In this document: in pieces, positions 37,606-46,753 of the stretch
Layout of the letters: the number at the start of each line of letters is the position of its first letter
Position numbering within the stretch: the first letter of the stretch is position 1
Assembly: GCA_017522105.1 (NCBI GenBank)
Contig: JAFXAA010000018.1
Coordinates: forward strand, 34,983-98,982
Length of the DNA: 64,000 nucleotides
From: Bacteroidales bacterium
GTDB lineage: Bacteria; Bacteroidota; Bacteroidia; Bacteroidales; P3
Reading direction: 5' to 3'
Notes under the pieces: model-generated
Database searches by the model: none
What the model was told of the DNA's origin: nothing
The model's input: only the letters and a program-made list of their open reading frames with translations
Made by a program: the position numbers and the translations under genes

Positions 37606-38348
37606 TGTATTAATCTTTGTCACGTTTATCAATGATTTATGGGAATAGCATTCCTTTTTATCTGCTTGCAAAGTTCATTCTTTTTTTGTGCACGGAAAGT
37701 GAAAAAAAAATTTGTGAAGTTCATTTATTTTTGCTAAAGAACAGCGGCGGTACACAACCCGTTTTTCTGACACATTTCGCCCAACTAGTTAATTTTCAAA
37801 AATCATTTTGTTAAAACATGTTTTCATGACCGCTTTTAATATACGCTTTTTTTGCCAATATGATGAATTTTTTTTTGTTTTTTCTGTAGGGGAGGGGCGT
37901 TTTTGTTGAAAACCCGACAGGATTTTGTGAATTAGCTTTTTGCAGGTTGATAACTATATAAGGCTATTGTGTCACAGATGGTTGCAATAATGGTTTGATT
38001 TTCAGAAGGCACGTTTCAGGTACTTCTTTTTAACTCTTTGTCTACGTGTTTTTTTGTTGTTTTGTTCACTTTTGGCGGTTGAAAAGTAGGACGACAATGA
38101 ACAGTTTTTTTCTTTTGAAGAAGTAGGATATTCGTTGCCGAGGGCTGGCAGGTGCGGCATCACTATGGAGCGGATACGGCCCTGCTACGGTTTTTGTACG
38201 GAGGCTGTTTTGCCATAAGTCGCTCTATTTTCGGACTATTGCCGTAGGAGGGCCGTAGGGACTCCGTAGGGGGGCCGTAGGGGCTCGGTCTTTAGTGTTG
38301 TCAATCAGTGGTTTATGTTTAGTGTATTGATAATGAGTGAAAATAAAT
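37606..38348. other. AT-rich intergenic region, candidate oriC
   Basis: About 740 bases with homopolymeric T and A runs, next to dnaA and unlike the G+C-rich surroundings. Sequences resembling DnaA boxes include TGTTGAAAA near 37908 and GGTTGATAA near 37945, each matching 7 of 9 positions of the inverted consensus TGTGGATAA. No gene is supported here. GC skew could not be computed. Confidence 0.4.
38241..38287. repeat. palindromic repeat family 1, copy C (arms only)
   Basis: Four GCCGTAGGGG-type units in a row (the 11-bp arm words of family 1), without the TTCTTCAG inner stem. Confidence 0.7.
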
Positions 38349-38380
38349 TTGGCGCTGTCGGAAAAAGTTGGTATCTTTGC
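38349..38380 (+). promoter_or_regulatory. promoter of corA
   Basis: TTTG at 38349-38352, 20 bases, TATCTTTG at 38373-38380: a complete Bacteroidota housekeeping promoter 74 bases before the start. Confidence 0.8.
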
Positions 38381-38440
38381 AGCCGAACCAAAATAGTAGT
38401 CCGAATGTAGAACGTTGACCAACAGGCAGTCACAAAATTC

Positions 38441-38454
38441 CAAGGAGGTGCAGA
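38441..38454 (+). promoter_or_regulatory. strong Shine-Dalgarno site of corA
   Basis: AAGGAGGTG ends 5 bases before the ATG at 38455. Canonical sites like this are rare in this window, where most genes have A-rich leaders. Confidence 0.65.
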
Positions 38455-39384
38455 ATGATAGAAACCATCCAGTATAAGTCGCTAAAGTGGCTTGATATAA
38501 CCAATCCAAGCGAGGATGACTACAACGTGTTGTTGGACGACTATCGCTTCCACCCCCTCGACATTGAGGACTGCCGTGGCACCACGCAACGTCCGAAGAT
38601 TGACGAGTACGACGACTATTATTTCCTCATTCTTCATTTCCCCTATTTCGACAAGGGCAACCAGTTCATCCGCATACGCGAGGTGAAGATTTTCTGGGGG
38701 CGCGACTACATCATCACCGTGGGCAAGGCCCACTGGGTGGTGAAGAAGTTTTTCGACGAGGTGCGCGAAGACCTTGCCGAGGGCGACGAGGACACGCAGG
38801 AGATGATGGCCACGAGCGACCAGCTGCTGTACCACATACTGAACCGGCTGATGCTGGAGACGAACACGCTGGTGCAGCGCGTTGGTGCGGAGGTGGACTT
38901 GATAAACTATGACATCTTCAACCGCAGGGCGCGCTCTATCATCGAGCAGATCTCGGTGACGCGACGCAACACCATCCTGCTTAACACCACGTTCCGTCCG
39001 CAGCTGCGTGTGCTGCACATGTTTGAAAGCGGCGGCATCAAAGGCTTTGTTGATCCCGAGGTGCTGGACATGGAGGACTACTGGGGCAATATCCTGGACC
39101 AGTACCAGAAGATGTTCGACCAGGTGGAGGATTACGGCGAGTTGGTTGAGGGTCTGTCACATACGTTTGATTCGTTGCTGACCAACCGCACCAACGAGAT
39201 TATGCGGGTGCTGACCTACATCAACACCATCTTGCTGCCCTTGACATTGGTTACCGGCTTTTTCGGCATGAATGTGGACTTCCCGTTCACGGCCAACACT
39301 GTTGCGTTCTGGGTCATCCTGGGTGCGCTGCTTGTGCTCTCTGCCGTCTTGCTGTTCTTCCTGCGCCGCATGACCGGCCGATGA
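38455..39384 (+). CDS. corA: CorA-family divalent cation (Mg2+/Co2+) transporter
   Basis: 309 residues. The long cytoplasmic N-terminal region ends in two membrane helices with the GMN selectivity motif (TGFFGMNVDFPF, around residue 268) and a basic tail (FLRRMTGR). The N-terminus IETIQYKSLKWLDITNPSED and HPLDIEDCRGTTQRPKIDEY match the family. Forms a pentameric channel in the inner membrane. It has both a clear promoter and a strong ribosome-binding site. Confidence 0.92.
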   Translation: MIETIQYKSLKWLDITNPSEDDYNVLLDDYRFHPLDIEDCRGTTQRPKIDEYDDYYFLILHFPYFDKGNQFIRIREVKIFWGRDYIITVGKAHWVVKKFFDEVREDLAEGDEDTQEMMATSDQLLYHILNRLMLETNTLVQRVGAEVDLINYDIFNRRARSIIEQISVTRRNTILLNTTFRPQLRVLHMFESGGIKGFVDPEVLDMEDYWGNILDQYQKMFDQVEDYGELVEGLSHTFDSLLTNRTNEIMRVLTYINTILLPLTLVTGFFGMNVDFPFTANTVAFWVILGALLVLSAVLLFFLRRMTGR

Positions 39385-39390
39385 TGTTTA

Positions 39391-39552
39391 ATGGCAATCC
39401 GACATATGCATATAGTCCAGCTAACGGCAATCTGCTTCGTCGGCGGGGCGCAGGCCTGTGTGCTGGATCTTGCGGGCTTGGCCAAGGGGGTCTACGTGGT
39501 GCGCATAGCCACGCCGCTGGGCACCGCCGCGCAGAAGCTGGCGGTGGAGTGA
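39391..39552 (+). pseudogene. orphan type IX secretion sorting-domain fragment
   Basis: A 53-codon frame starting at ATG 39391, 6 bases after corA. Its last 30 residues, DLAGLAKGVYVVRIATPLG then QKLAVE-stop, have the shape of the end of a type A (Por secretion) C-terminal sorting domain (xLxGLxxGVYVVRI...), which normally ends a long exported protein. No signal peptide or cargo precedes it, so I read it as a decayed gene end. Confidence 0.5.
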
Positions 39553-39579
39553 TTGGGGAAGTGTTAAAGTTTAGTTAAA

Positions 39580-39612
39580 AAGGGCTCTTCCGCCAGGAAG
39601 GGCCTTATATTT
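39580..39612 (+). terminator. terminator downstream of corA
   Basis: Stem AAGGGCTCTTCC / GGAAGGGCCTT with one bulged G and a 4-base loop, followed by ATATTTTTT. Shared by the sorting-domain remnant. Confidence 0.7.
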
Positions 39613-39667
39613 TTTACTGCATGGCGAAAATGGGGCGTGTGCTCTTTGACACGGTTGAGCAGATTGG

Positions 39668-39991
39668 TTAGCGTACCGTGTAGCCGTCAGCGGCAAGTAG
39701 TTGGCGCACGCGTTCAAGGTGGTCGCCTTGGATTATGATCTCGCCGTCTTTGGCCGAGCCTCCTACGCCGCAGCGGTTCTTCAGCGTTTTGCCGAGGGCT
39801 TGGAGGTCGTCGTCGGTGCCCACGAAGCCTGTGATGAGGGTGACGGTCTTGCCGCCGCGGTGGTGCCGGTCGAGGCTTACGCGCAGGCGCTGCCTGGCAG
39901 GCGGCAGGGTCTCGGCTTGCGGCTCGTCGTCATATTGGTATTGGTAGTCGGGGTTGGTGGAGTAGACCACTCCTATGGGCTTCTTGCTCAT
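39668..39991 (-). CDS. SUI1/eIF1-family translation factor (YciH-like)
   Basis: 107 residues. SUI1 core in the C-terminal 70 residues: RHHRGGKTVTLITGFVGTDD, LGKTLKNRCGVGGSAKDGEI and IQGDHLERVRQLLAADGY. YciH-type proteins affect start-codon fidelity. The N-terminal 35 residues are Tyr/Asp/Pro rich and probably flexible. Last gene of a six-gene run; start overlaps the lipid kinase stop by 4 bases. Confidence 0.9.
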   Translation of the reverse strand: MSKKPIGVVYSTNPDYQYQYDDEPQAETLPPARQRLRVSLDRHHRGGKTVTLITGFVGTDDDLQALGKTLKNRCGVGGSAKDGEIIIQGDHLERVRQLLAADGYTVR

Positions 39992-40932
39992 CTGACGATG
40001 TTTTTCTTGATTTTTTCAATGGTGGGTGTCATTTCGCGCAGGGGATGCTTGAGGTCGCGTGCGTATATCTTTACTGATTTGGGGTGCACGATGAAATGTA
40101 CGGTCTTGCCAATGTTTTCGCCTTCGCCGTCAAGGTTGACCCATCGGTCGGCGTTGCCGTCGATGGTGATTTCCTTGGCGCGGAACATCTCTACGTGCTG
40201 CGAGAGGTCGAGGTGGTTGGTGAAAGCGAGCGGGGCTGTTATGGGCACGTGGTCTATGGGGACTTTGTCTATGATGGATATGTCCATGAGGCCGTCGTCG
40301 AGTTTGGCTTTGGGAGCTACGGCAAGGTTGTAGCCGAACTGGCGGCTGTTGGCCACGGCGATGAACCACGCGTTGCGGAAGTATTCGCGGCCGTCAACGG
40401 TGATTTTGTAGTCGGAATTCTTGTAGCGTGTGTATTCCCGGAGCACGAGGTTGGTATATGCAGGGAGGCCGCGGGTTTTGGCCGATTGCATGAGGCGGGC
40501 AATGTAGGCGTCAAATCCGCAGCCAGCAGCGTTGACGACAATCCAGCGGTCGTTGACGACGATGGAGTCTATGGTCTGCTCGTACTGCTGGTTGAGGACG
40601 CGGATGGCGAGGGCAGGCTGCAGTGGCAGGCGGAGTGAGCGTGCGAGGCCGTTGCCGGAGCCGCAGGGGATGATGGCAAGGCGGGTGTCGGTGTCCTTGA
40701 TGCCTTGTACGACGTCGTTGACGGAGCCGTCGCCGCCGACGGCAACCACGCAGTCGTAGCCTTGCATGGCGGCTTCGCGTGCTATTTCAGTGCCGTGGTG
40801 TATGTGCTCGGTGTATTGCACCTGATAGTCGAAGAGGTCGTGGTTGAGGTTCTGTTTTAGCAGGGTCTCTATGCGGCGCTGCCTACCTATGCCTGAGATG
40901 GGGTTGACTATTATGAGGGTTTTCTTTTTCAT
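39988..40932 (-). CDS. diacylglycerol/lipid kinase (DgkB/YegS-like)
   Basis: 314 residues. NAD-kinase-like catalytic domain: IVNPISGIGRQRRIE, VAVGGDGSVNDVVQGI (GGDGS nucleotide loop), ICPCGSGNGLARSL-type (AIIPCGSGNGLARSLRLPL). C-terminal domain DISIIDKVPIDHVP. Phosphorylates a lipid such as diacylglycerol at the membrane. Overlaps both neighbours by 4 bases. Confidence 0.88.
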   Translation of the reverse strand: MKKKTLIIVNPISGIGRQRRIETLLKQNLNHDLFDYQVQYTEHIHHGTEIAREAAMQGYDCVVAVGGDGSVNDVVQGIKDTDTRLAIIPCGSGNGLARSLRLPLQPALAIRVLNQQYEQTIDSIVVNDRWIVVNAAGCGFDAYIARLMQSAKTRGLPAYTNLVLREYTRYKNSDYKITVDGREYFRNAWFIAVANSRQFGYNLAVAPKAKLDDGLMDISIIDKVPIDHVPITAPLAFTNHLDLSQHVEMFRAKEITIDGNADRWVNLDGEGENIGKTVHFIVHPKSVKIYARDLKHPLREMTPTIEKIKKNIVR

Positions 40933-42800
40933 GGCTCTGGGGTTAGTTTATTGTTGATTATACGGTTATTATATTGACTGATGACAGCCTTGAGGAAGCG
41001 CAGGTCTTCGGGGGTGCCGCTCTCATAGTCGCCCATGATGACGGCGATGTTGTGCTGCGCGGGGTTGGATAGGCTGTTGCTGACAAGGACGTGGTAGCCG
41101 TTGGCATAGTAGACCTGCCAGCCACGAGTGTCGTTGCGGAGGGCGCTCTGTCCAAAGCAGACTATAGTGTCGTCGAGGCCGAGGTAGTCGAGCAGGGTGG
41201 GGTATATGTCGGTTTGCTGCACTATGCGGTTGCTGCGTGTGCCGACTGGGTTGGAGGGGTCGTAGATCATCATTGGTATGCGGTACCAGCCGTCGTAGTC
41301 GTTGTATTCGCGCGTAAGGCCGTGGCCGCTGTGGTCGCCGCAGATGATGAAGATGGTATTGTCGAACCAAGGCTGTCGACGTGCCTGGTCAAAGAAGTGT
41401 CGTAGTGCGTAGTCGGTGTATTCCACACACTTGAGTATCGGGTGACGCCCTTCGACGAAGCGGTTTTTGAGGTGTTCGGGAATGGGGAAGGGATGGTGGG
41501 AGGTGACGGTGAACACCTCGGCGAAGAATGGCTCGCCACGGTCGGCAAAGTGTGCAACAGTGTATTGCAGGAACGGTTCGTCGTATATGCCCCAAACGCC
41601 GTCGTAGTCGTTGTTGCCTGGAACCCAAGCGTCATACTCGTCTTTGCCGTGGTAGTCGTCAAACCCGAGGCGGCGGCATGTGCTGTCGAAGCCCATGACC
41701 CCATTGTAGGAGCCGTGGTAGAAGGCTGTGTGGTAGCCGTGTCGACGCAGGGTGCCGGCGATGCCTGTGTAAGTGTCGTTAATGCCAAAGGAGGAGCTGG
41801 AAAATGGATGGCTCATGAGGGTCGGTATTCCGGCGGAGATGGCCATAATGCCTTCGATGCTTTTCTTGCCGTTGGAGCGCCCGTCATAGAGTGTGCTGTG
41901 TTGCGCCAGCGAATCAAGGAAGGGGGTGCGGGTGTCGGCGTCGGGCTGTGTGTTGTAGCAGCCCATAAACTCTTGGCCGATACTTTCAAGGATGAGGATG
42001 ACGACGTTGCGTTGTGTTGTACTGTCGGTTGGTACCATGTTGTCTGGCATGGGCGCGGCAGTGGTGTGCAGTGCGCTGAAGGAGTTGTCGTCGAGAGGAT
42101 TTTTGGCTTCGAGGTCGGGGATGAAGAGGGTGCGTAAAATGTTGTAGGCATCGTTGCTGACGAGTGCGGTGTTTTTGGGCTGCACGTAGTTGGCTGCATC
42201 TGTGGGTTGCAGCATGCGCCCCACGCCACCGCGTACCAGCAGGACGGTGAGCAGCACCGAGAGCAGCAGGCGCCAGTCGGCTTTTGTCTTGTCAGGGGCT
42301 TTGTAGCTGCGTATGCGGCTGTTGAGGAACAGAAAAGCAATGGTGATAGCCAGTGGGCAAGCCCAGGCGTACCAGTAGTCTACGGCGAAGTGTGGCACGA
42401 GTGCACCCATTTGGCCGCTGATGCCGAGGTAGGAGAATATCTCGTCCGACAGGAGTCGGTATGTGTATTGGTAGTAGGCGGAGTTGGCACCGCGTGGAAT
42501 GACAATGACGAGCGCGGCTATAATGTACAGTATTTCGCATACGATACGGTACCAGCGGCGGTTGCGTACGGGCAAAGGCAGGAGTGTAAGAATTATGTAG
42601 GGGAGGAGGAATGTCGTCACGGTGGCAAGACCGAAACGCATGTTGCCGAGTAGAAGGCCGGCCCATTCGGCGGTGTCGCTGAGGTGGAAGATGCGGAGGT
42701 TGCACAGGTGGAAGGCGATCTGTGCTGTCAACAGAGCCCCTAAGGCAAGCAGCACTTTGAGCAGCAGGTGAGTGTATATGTCTGTGGTTTTTGAGGTCAT
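40929..42800 (-). CDS. membrane-bound sulfatase/LTA-synthase-like alkaline phosphatase superfamily protein
   Basis: 623 residues. Five N-terminal membrane segments, then a periplasmic domain of the alkaline phosphatase superfamily: VVILILESIGQEFMGCYN (first metal ligand), KSIEGIMAISAGIPTLM (nucleophile region), FFAEVFTVTSHHPFPIPEH and FIICGDHSGHGLTREYND (metal site). Related enzymes transfer glycerol phosphate or phosphoethanolamine to envelope glycans. The neighbouring lipid kinase would fit recycling of the diacylglycerol such a transfer releases, an inference from gene order. Confidence 0.82.
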   Translation of the reverse strand: MTSKTTDIYTHLLLKVLLALGALLTAQIAFHLCNLRIFHLSDTAEWAGLLLGNMRFGLATVTTFLLPYIILTLLPLPVRNRRWYRIVCEILYIIAALVIVIPRGANSAYYQYTYRLLSDEIFSYLGISGQMGALVPHFAVDYWYAWACPLAITIAFLFLNSRIRSYKAPDKTKADWRLLLSVLLTVLLVRGGVGRMLQPTDAANYVQPKNTALVSNDAYNILRTLFIPDLEAKNPLDDNSFSALHTTAAPMPDNMVPTDSTTQRNVVILILESIGQEFMGCYNTQPDADTRTPFLDSLAQHSTLYDGRSNGKKSIEGIMAISAGIPTLMSHPFSSSSFGINDTYTGIAGTLRRHGYHTAFYHGSYNGVMGFDSTCRRLGFDDYHGKDEYDAWVPGNNDYDGVWGIYDEPFLQYTVAHFADRGEPFFAEVFTVTSHHPFPIPEHLKNRFVEGRHPILKCVEYTDYALRHFFDQARRQPWFDNTIFIICGDHSGHGLTREYNDYDGWYRIPMMIYDPSNPVGTRSNRIVQQTDIYPTLLDYLGLDDTIVCFGQSALRNDTRGWQVYYANGYHVLVSNSLSNPAQHNIAVIMGDYESGTPEDLRFLKAVISQYNNRIINNKLTPEP

Positions 42801-42810
42801 GTCGTGGTGG

Positions 42811-43785
42811 TTATGGGCGCCAGCCCGATTGTGTCAATATCTTCTGGCTGTCGGTTTCTTCGAGGAGTTGCTGCATGGTGCATCCTGTTTTCTTCATGTA
42901 CGAGCGTACAATATGCAGCCCTATGTAGTCTGTGGTACGTGGGGCCGAAGTGGGGCCGAAGGCGTTGGTGTGCGGAGCCTCGCCTGTGAGGTTGCGCAGC
43001 TGGCCCGGGTCTGTGGAGTAGAGCATTTTGTTCTGCAGGTACCATCCCCACACGTTTTCCACGTTGGCTTTCATCCATTCCAGCTGGTCGCGGGTGTAGC
43101 GGAGCAGGATGGTGTCGTGGATGGATGGAATGGCGCTCTCAACGAAGTAGAGGCATTTGCCTTCTTGTATTATATAGTCAAGCAGGGTCATGTCTCCGTT
43201 GGGTCGTGAGGAGCGTAGTGCGGCGAGGGTGTGCATGCAGTCGCGGACAATGTGTTTGCGGGTGAGGTTGCGCACGATGTATTCTGGCAGGCCGAAGTAG
43301 CCGTAGCGTTTCATGGCGCCGAGGGCGTATTGGTCTATGGCCAAGCAGATGTCTTTGCCGTTGCTGTACACGCGGTAGTCGACGTTGTCGTAATCGCCGG
43401 TCACCATGGTGTAGAAGCGTTCCACGTGGTACATCTCCGGGCAGAGGGTGTAGGCGCGGCCGAGAGCTTTGCCGAGTTCTTTCTCTATGTCGCCGAGGTC
43501 GTGGTATAGACTGTCGGTGGTACGATAGATGTCGCGTACTACAGGGTCGGATACAAAGTCTTGCGTCATCTGTACAAACTCAGGCTGTTCGGGGAGGAAT
43601 ACTATCAGATCTGTGCTGTATTCCTCTTGGTGGGCCATCATGGCAGCAGGCAGTTGGTCTGTGGGGGTGGCGAAGAGCAGCTGTTCAAGCCTGCTGAAGT
43701 GCACATCCTGTTGCTGTCCGCCGCTGCATGCTGTCATGAGCAGCAGTACTGAGAGCAGGATGGTGTATGTGCGGAGGGGTTTCAT
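42811..43785 (-). CDS. gldB: GldB-like gliding-motility lipoprotein
   Basis: 324 residues. Lipobox MTAC, Cys at residue 20. GldB-family features: DFVSDPVVRDIYRTTDSLYH, LGKALGRAYTLCPEMYHVER, DICLAIDQYALG, and PDYIVRNLTRKHIVRDCMHT-like (LPEYIVRNLTRKHIVRDC), end GLHIVRSYMKKTG. GldB is needed for gliding in Flavobacterium; related proteins occur in non-gliding Bacteroidales. Its stop is 10 bases from the sulfatase gene; it overlaps GT90 by 4 bases. Confidence 0.82.
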   Translation of the reverse strand: MKPLRTYTILLSVLLLMTACSGGQQQDVHFSRLEQLLFATPTDQLPAAMMAHQEEYSTDLIVFLPEQPEFVQMTQDFVSDPVVRDIYRTTDSLYHDLGDIEKELGKALGRAYTLCPEMYHVERFYTMVTGDYDNVDYRVYSNGKDICLAIDQYALGAMKRYGYFGLPEYIVRNLTRKHIVRDCMHTLAALRSSRPNGDMTLLDYIIQEGKCLYFVESAIPSIHDTILLRYTRDQLEWMKANVENVWGWYLQNKMLYSTDPGQLRNLTGEAPHTNAFGPTSAPRTTDYIGLHIVRSYMKKTGCTMQQLLEETDSQKILTQSGWRP

Positions 43786-44771
43786 TTTTGTCTTGTCATT
43801 TCAAAGTATTTCTTCATCACCAGCAGGGCTATGTAGCGTTCGCGGCGCGTGTCGCGGAACTGTTCCACGTAGCGGTTGGCGTTGTCTACGATGGTGCGCA
43901 GTTCGTCGAGGTGGCTGCTGTAGTAGTCCATTTTCTCTTCGAGGTCTGCAAAGTCTGGCCGTGTCTCTATGTAGTGCACGCCTGGCTGGAGGCGGCCTTC
44001 CATGAACCATGTCTCGCATGTGGGGCGGGGCATGACGGCGGCTGACCTGGAGGACATTATCCACTTGAGGTTGGAGGCCACGTCGTTGCCTTCGAGGGCC
44101 ATGATGTAGCGAAATCGGAGGTGCTCGTAGAATGACATCATGGGTTTCATCTGGCTGGTGTGCTTGTGGCCTTCGGTGGCGCCGGGCAGCGTGTCGGCGG
44201 CGTCCACTCGCGGGTTGCCCTCGAACATGCGGCAGAAGAGTGCGCGGTTTTCGCGTGTGCCTATGTGGCCGCGGAATATGGCACGGTCTTCTTTCTCTTG
44301 TGGCTGCAGGTGGTCGTGGATGTAGACGAAGTGGCGGCAGCGGTCAAGTTTGAGGAGCACGCTGTTGGTGTTGTCGACGAGGAGGGAACGGCTTTTGACG
44401 ATGGTTGGTTCGTCGGGTATGTCGCGCACGTCGCCGAAGAGGTAGTGCCATTTCAGTTCGGGGTTGAACCATTGCAGGGCTTCGCGGCTGTCGTAGTAGT
44501 AGGTGCTGGGGTTGCCCTTGCGGCGCAGTTTGCCTATTGGTTCTGCGGTGTCGCCAAGCAGTGAGGGGCTGCTGAGTTTGCAGTAGTAGTCGACACGGTC
44601 GTTGATGTAGGCTTTGTCATAGAGTTCTGCACAGCGGCTCAATTCGTGTTCAAGCTGACGGCAGAATAGCCTGTCGGGCAGCATGTCACGCAGGGCGGCC
44701 TGCATATAGTAGGCCGCCTTGGAGTTTTTGCCGCTGTGCAGCTTGTATTGCAGTGTGGTGTTGCCACTCAT
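43782..44771 (-). CDS. GT90-family glycosyltransferase
   Basis: 329 residues. GT90 (CAP10-like) features: SRSLLVDNTNSVLLKLDR, AIFRGHIGTRENRALFCRMF, FYEHLRFRYIMALEGNDVAS, NLKWIMSSRSAAVMPRPTCE and HYIETRPDFADLEEKMDYY. In Gram-negative bacteria this family adds sugars such as xylose or glucose to surface glycolipids; donor here unknown. Soluble or peripherally bound, no membrane segment. Overlaps neighbours on both sides. Confidence 0.85.
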   Translation of the reverse strand: MSGNTTLQYKLHSGKNSKAAYYMQAALRDMLPDRLFCRQLEHELSRCAELYDKAYINDRVDYYCKLSSPSLLGDTAEPIGKLRRKGNPSTYYYDSREALQWFNPELKWHYLFGDVRDIPDEPTIVKSRSLLVDNTNSVLLKLDRCRHFVYIHDHLQPQEKEDRAIFRGHIGTRENRALFCRMFEGNPRVDAADTLPGATEGHKHTSQMKPMMSFYEHLRFRYIMALEGNDVASNLKWIMSSRSAAVMPRPTCETWFMEGRLQPGVHYIETRPDFADLEEKMDYYSSHLDELRTIVDNANRYVEQFRDTRRERYIALLVMKKYFEMTRQK

Positions 44772-46753
44772 TGCTCGCTGCCCTTCTCAGCTTCCTTTTC
44801 GGCTTCCTTGAGTATTCTCAGTTTGGCCTGAAGGAGTGCTATCTGTTGGCGAGCGCCCTGCATCTTTTTCTCGAACTCGGCTTTGAGGAGGTCGGCCTGC
44901 TTGCTTGAGGCGAGGAAGCCGAGGTTGTTCTCCCAGAGGGCCAGGTCGCTGCGCAGTTTGTCTATCTTGTCCGACAGTTCCTGTCGTTCGCTGGTGACGA
45001 ACTTGTGCGCGTCGCCTCCGATGTTGTGGAGGCGTTCGCGGTAGGCTGTCTCTTCGGCTTCGCGGGCGGAGATTTTGAGGCGCTCGAAGATGGCGTCTAT
45101 CTCGCCGCGGAATTCTTTGTGCAGGCGTTCTTTGTCGGCCATGGGGACGTGGCCGGCTTCTGTCCAGCGGCGCTGGAAGTCTTTGATGGCTTCTATGTTT
45201 TCCTCGCGGTTGTCGCCGAAGGTGTGGGCCTTGAGTTCGGCGAGTATGGCTTCTTTCTTGGCCAGGTTTTCGCTTTCCGAGGTGCGGCGTTCTTTGAAGA
45301 ATTCGCCTTTCTTGGCGAAGAACTCGTCGCAGGCGGCGCGGAAGCGCTGCCATATTTTCTCGCTGACTTTGCGGCTTGTTGCGCCGGTCTCTTTCCATTC
45401 TTTCTGCAGCGCGAGCAGCTCTTCGGTGGCTTTCTTCCAGTCTTCGCGCTTGGCTATGGCTTCGGCCTTGAGGCAGAGTTCGACTTTTTTCTGGTAGTTG
45501 GCGGCCTGTTCGTCGCGGATGGTGCCGAAGTGCTCTTTCTTGGCCTGGTAGTGGCTGTCGATAATGCCTTTGAACTTGCCCCAGATTTCCTCGTTCACTT
45601 CGCGCGGTACGGGGCCTATGGTTTTCCACACTTTCAGCAGTTCGTCCAGTGCGGCTGTCAGCTCGTTCCAGTCTTTGGTGCTGCCGGGCTCTTTGGCGGT
45701 GAGTTCGAGGGCTTTGTCTACCAGTGCCTGCTTGGCCAGCAGGTTGTTGTCCATTTCCTCTTTGCGTTGGTCGTAGTATTCGCGGCGGCGCTGGTCAATC
45801 TGGTTGGCGGCGGCGCAGAAGCGCTGCCATATCTCTTCGTTCTGCTCGGGAGGCACGGGCCCCGTCTCTTTCCAGCGGGCGCGGAGTTCCTGGAGGGTTT
45901 TGAAGGCTTTGGTGACAGAGGGCTCGACGATGAGCTCTTCGGCTTTCTCGCAGAGTTCTATTTTCTGCTCAAGGTTCTTTTTCTGGTCGAGGGCGCGGAG
46001 TTCCCGGTTTATCTTGAGTTTGTTGAAGAACTGCTCAATCTGGAAGTGGTAGTTCTGCCAGAGGTTGTTCATCTCTTCGCGTGGCACTTCGCCGATGGCT
46101 TTCCATCGCTCCTGTATTTCGTTGAAGCGCTCCATGGCCTGCTTCACCTGCTCTTCGCCGCTGTCGGCGAGGGTGCGCATCTCTTCGATGAGGGCCTTCT
46201 TGGCTTCGAGGTTTTTCTTTTTCTGGGCTTCCTGAGCCTCGTGGTGCTGCTGGCGCAGGGTGCGGTAGCGGGCGTAGAGGGTGCGGAATTCGTCGGCCAG
46301 CGGGTCGGAGGGGCGCTGCTCGCCTTGCTCTTCGGCGGCTGCGTTGGCGTCGGGCTGCTGCTCCGTGGCGTTTTCGGCGGCGGGTGTCTCTTCGGTTTCC
46401 GCTGTCGGCTTTGGACTCTCCGCCTCCAGTTCGCTCCAGCGGCTGCGGATGTCGGCGACGCGGCTGCGGATGGTGGTGATGTCCTCCTCGAGGAGGGCGC
46501 GCAGGGCGTTGACAAGTTCCTCGCGTCCGTAGGCGCTGTAGTCGGTCTTCGGCTCTTCGGCCTGGTCAGGTGCCGCCACGGGTTCCGTCACGGCGATGGT
46601 GGCAGCCTCGGGAGCCGCTTCGGCTGAAGGTTCGGTCGTCGGTTCGGCGACGGTCTGGGGTTCTGCTGCCTGGGCCTCAGTGGCTGTCTCGGCAGCGGCG
46701 GTGTACTCGCGTTTTTCTTCGCGTTCCACGTTGTTCAGGGTTGTCTCTTCCAT
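44768..46753 (-). CDS. DUF349-repeat protein
   Basis: 661 residues. The first ~150 residues are Ala/Glu/Pro-rich and probably disordered. Residues ~190-620 contain about five DUF349 repeats, each about 75 residues with a W-K/R-x-x-G-x-(V/T)-P core (RWKAIGEVPREEMNNLWQNY, RWKETGPVPPEQNEEIWQRF, VWKTIGPVPREVNEEIWGKF, EWKETGATSRKVSEKIWQRF). The end is coiled coil. Function unknown; a DNA or RNA role has been suggested for the family. First gene of the six-gene run. Confidence 0.85.
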   Translation of the reverse strand: MEETTLNNVEREEKREYTAAAETATEAQAAEPQTVAEPTTEPSAEAAPEAATIAVTEPVAAPDQAEEPKTDYSAYGREELVNALRALLEEDITTIRSRVADIRSRWSELEAESPKPTAETEETPAAENATEQQPDANAAAEEQGEQRPSDPLADEFRTLYARYRTLRQQHHEAQEAQKKKNLEAKKALIEEMRTLADSGEEQVKQAMERFNEIQERWKAIGEVPREEMNNLWQNYHFQIEQFFNKLKINRELRALDQKKNLEQKIELCEKAEELIVEPSVTKAFKTLQELRARWKETGPVPPEQNEEIWQRFCAAANQIDQRRREYYDQRKEEMDNNLLAKQALVDKALELTAKEPGSTKDWNELTAALDELLKVWKTIGPVPREVNEEIWGKFKGIIDSHYQAKKEHFGTIRDEQAANYQKKVELCLKAEAIAKREDWKKATEELLALQKEWKETGATSRKVSEKIWQRFRAACDEFFAKKGEFFKERRTSESENLAKKEAILAELKAHTFGDNREENIEAIKDFQRRWTEAGHVPMADKERLHKEFRGEIDAIFERLKISAREAEETAYRERLHNIGGDAHKFVTSERQELSDKIDKLRSDLALWENNLGFLASSKQADLLKAEFEKKMQGARQQIALLQAKLRILKEAEKEAEKGSEQ

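Noticed and set aside
37606-37814. 65-residue plus-strand frame upstream of dnaA
   Set aside because: Low-complexity AT-rich reading with no start context; it lies in the candidate origin.
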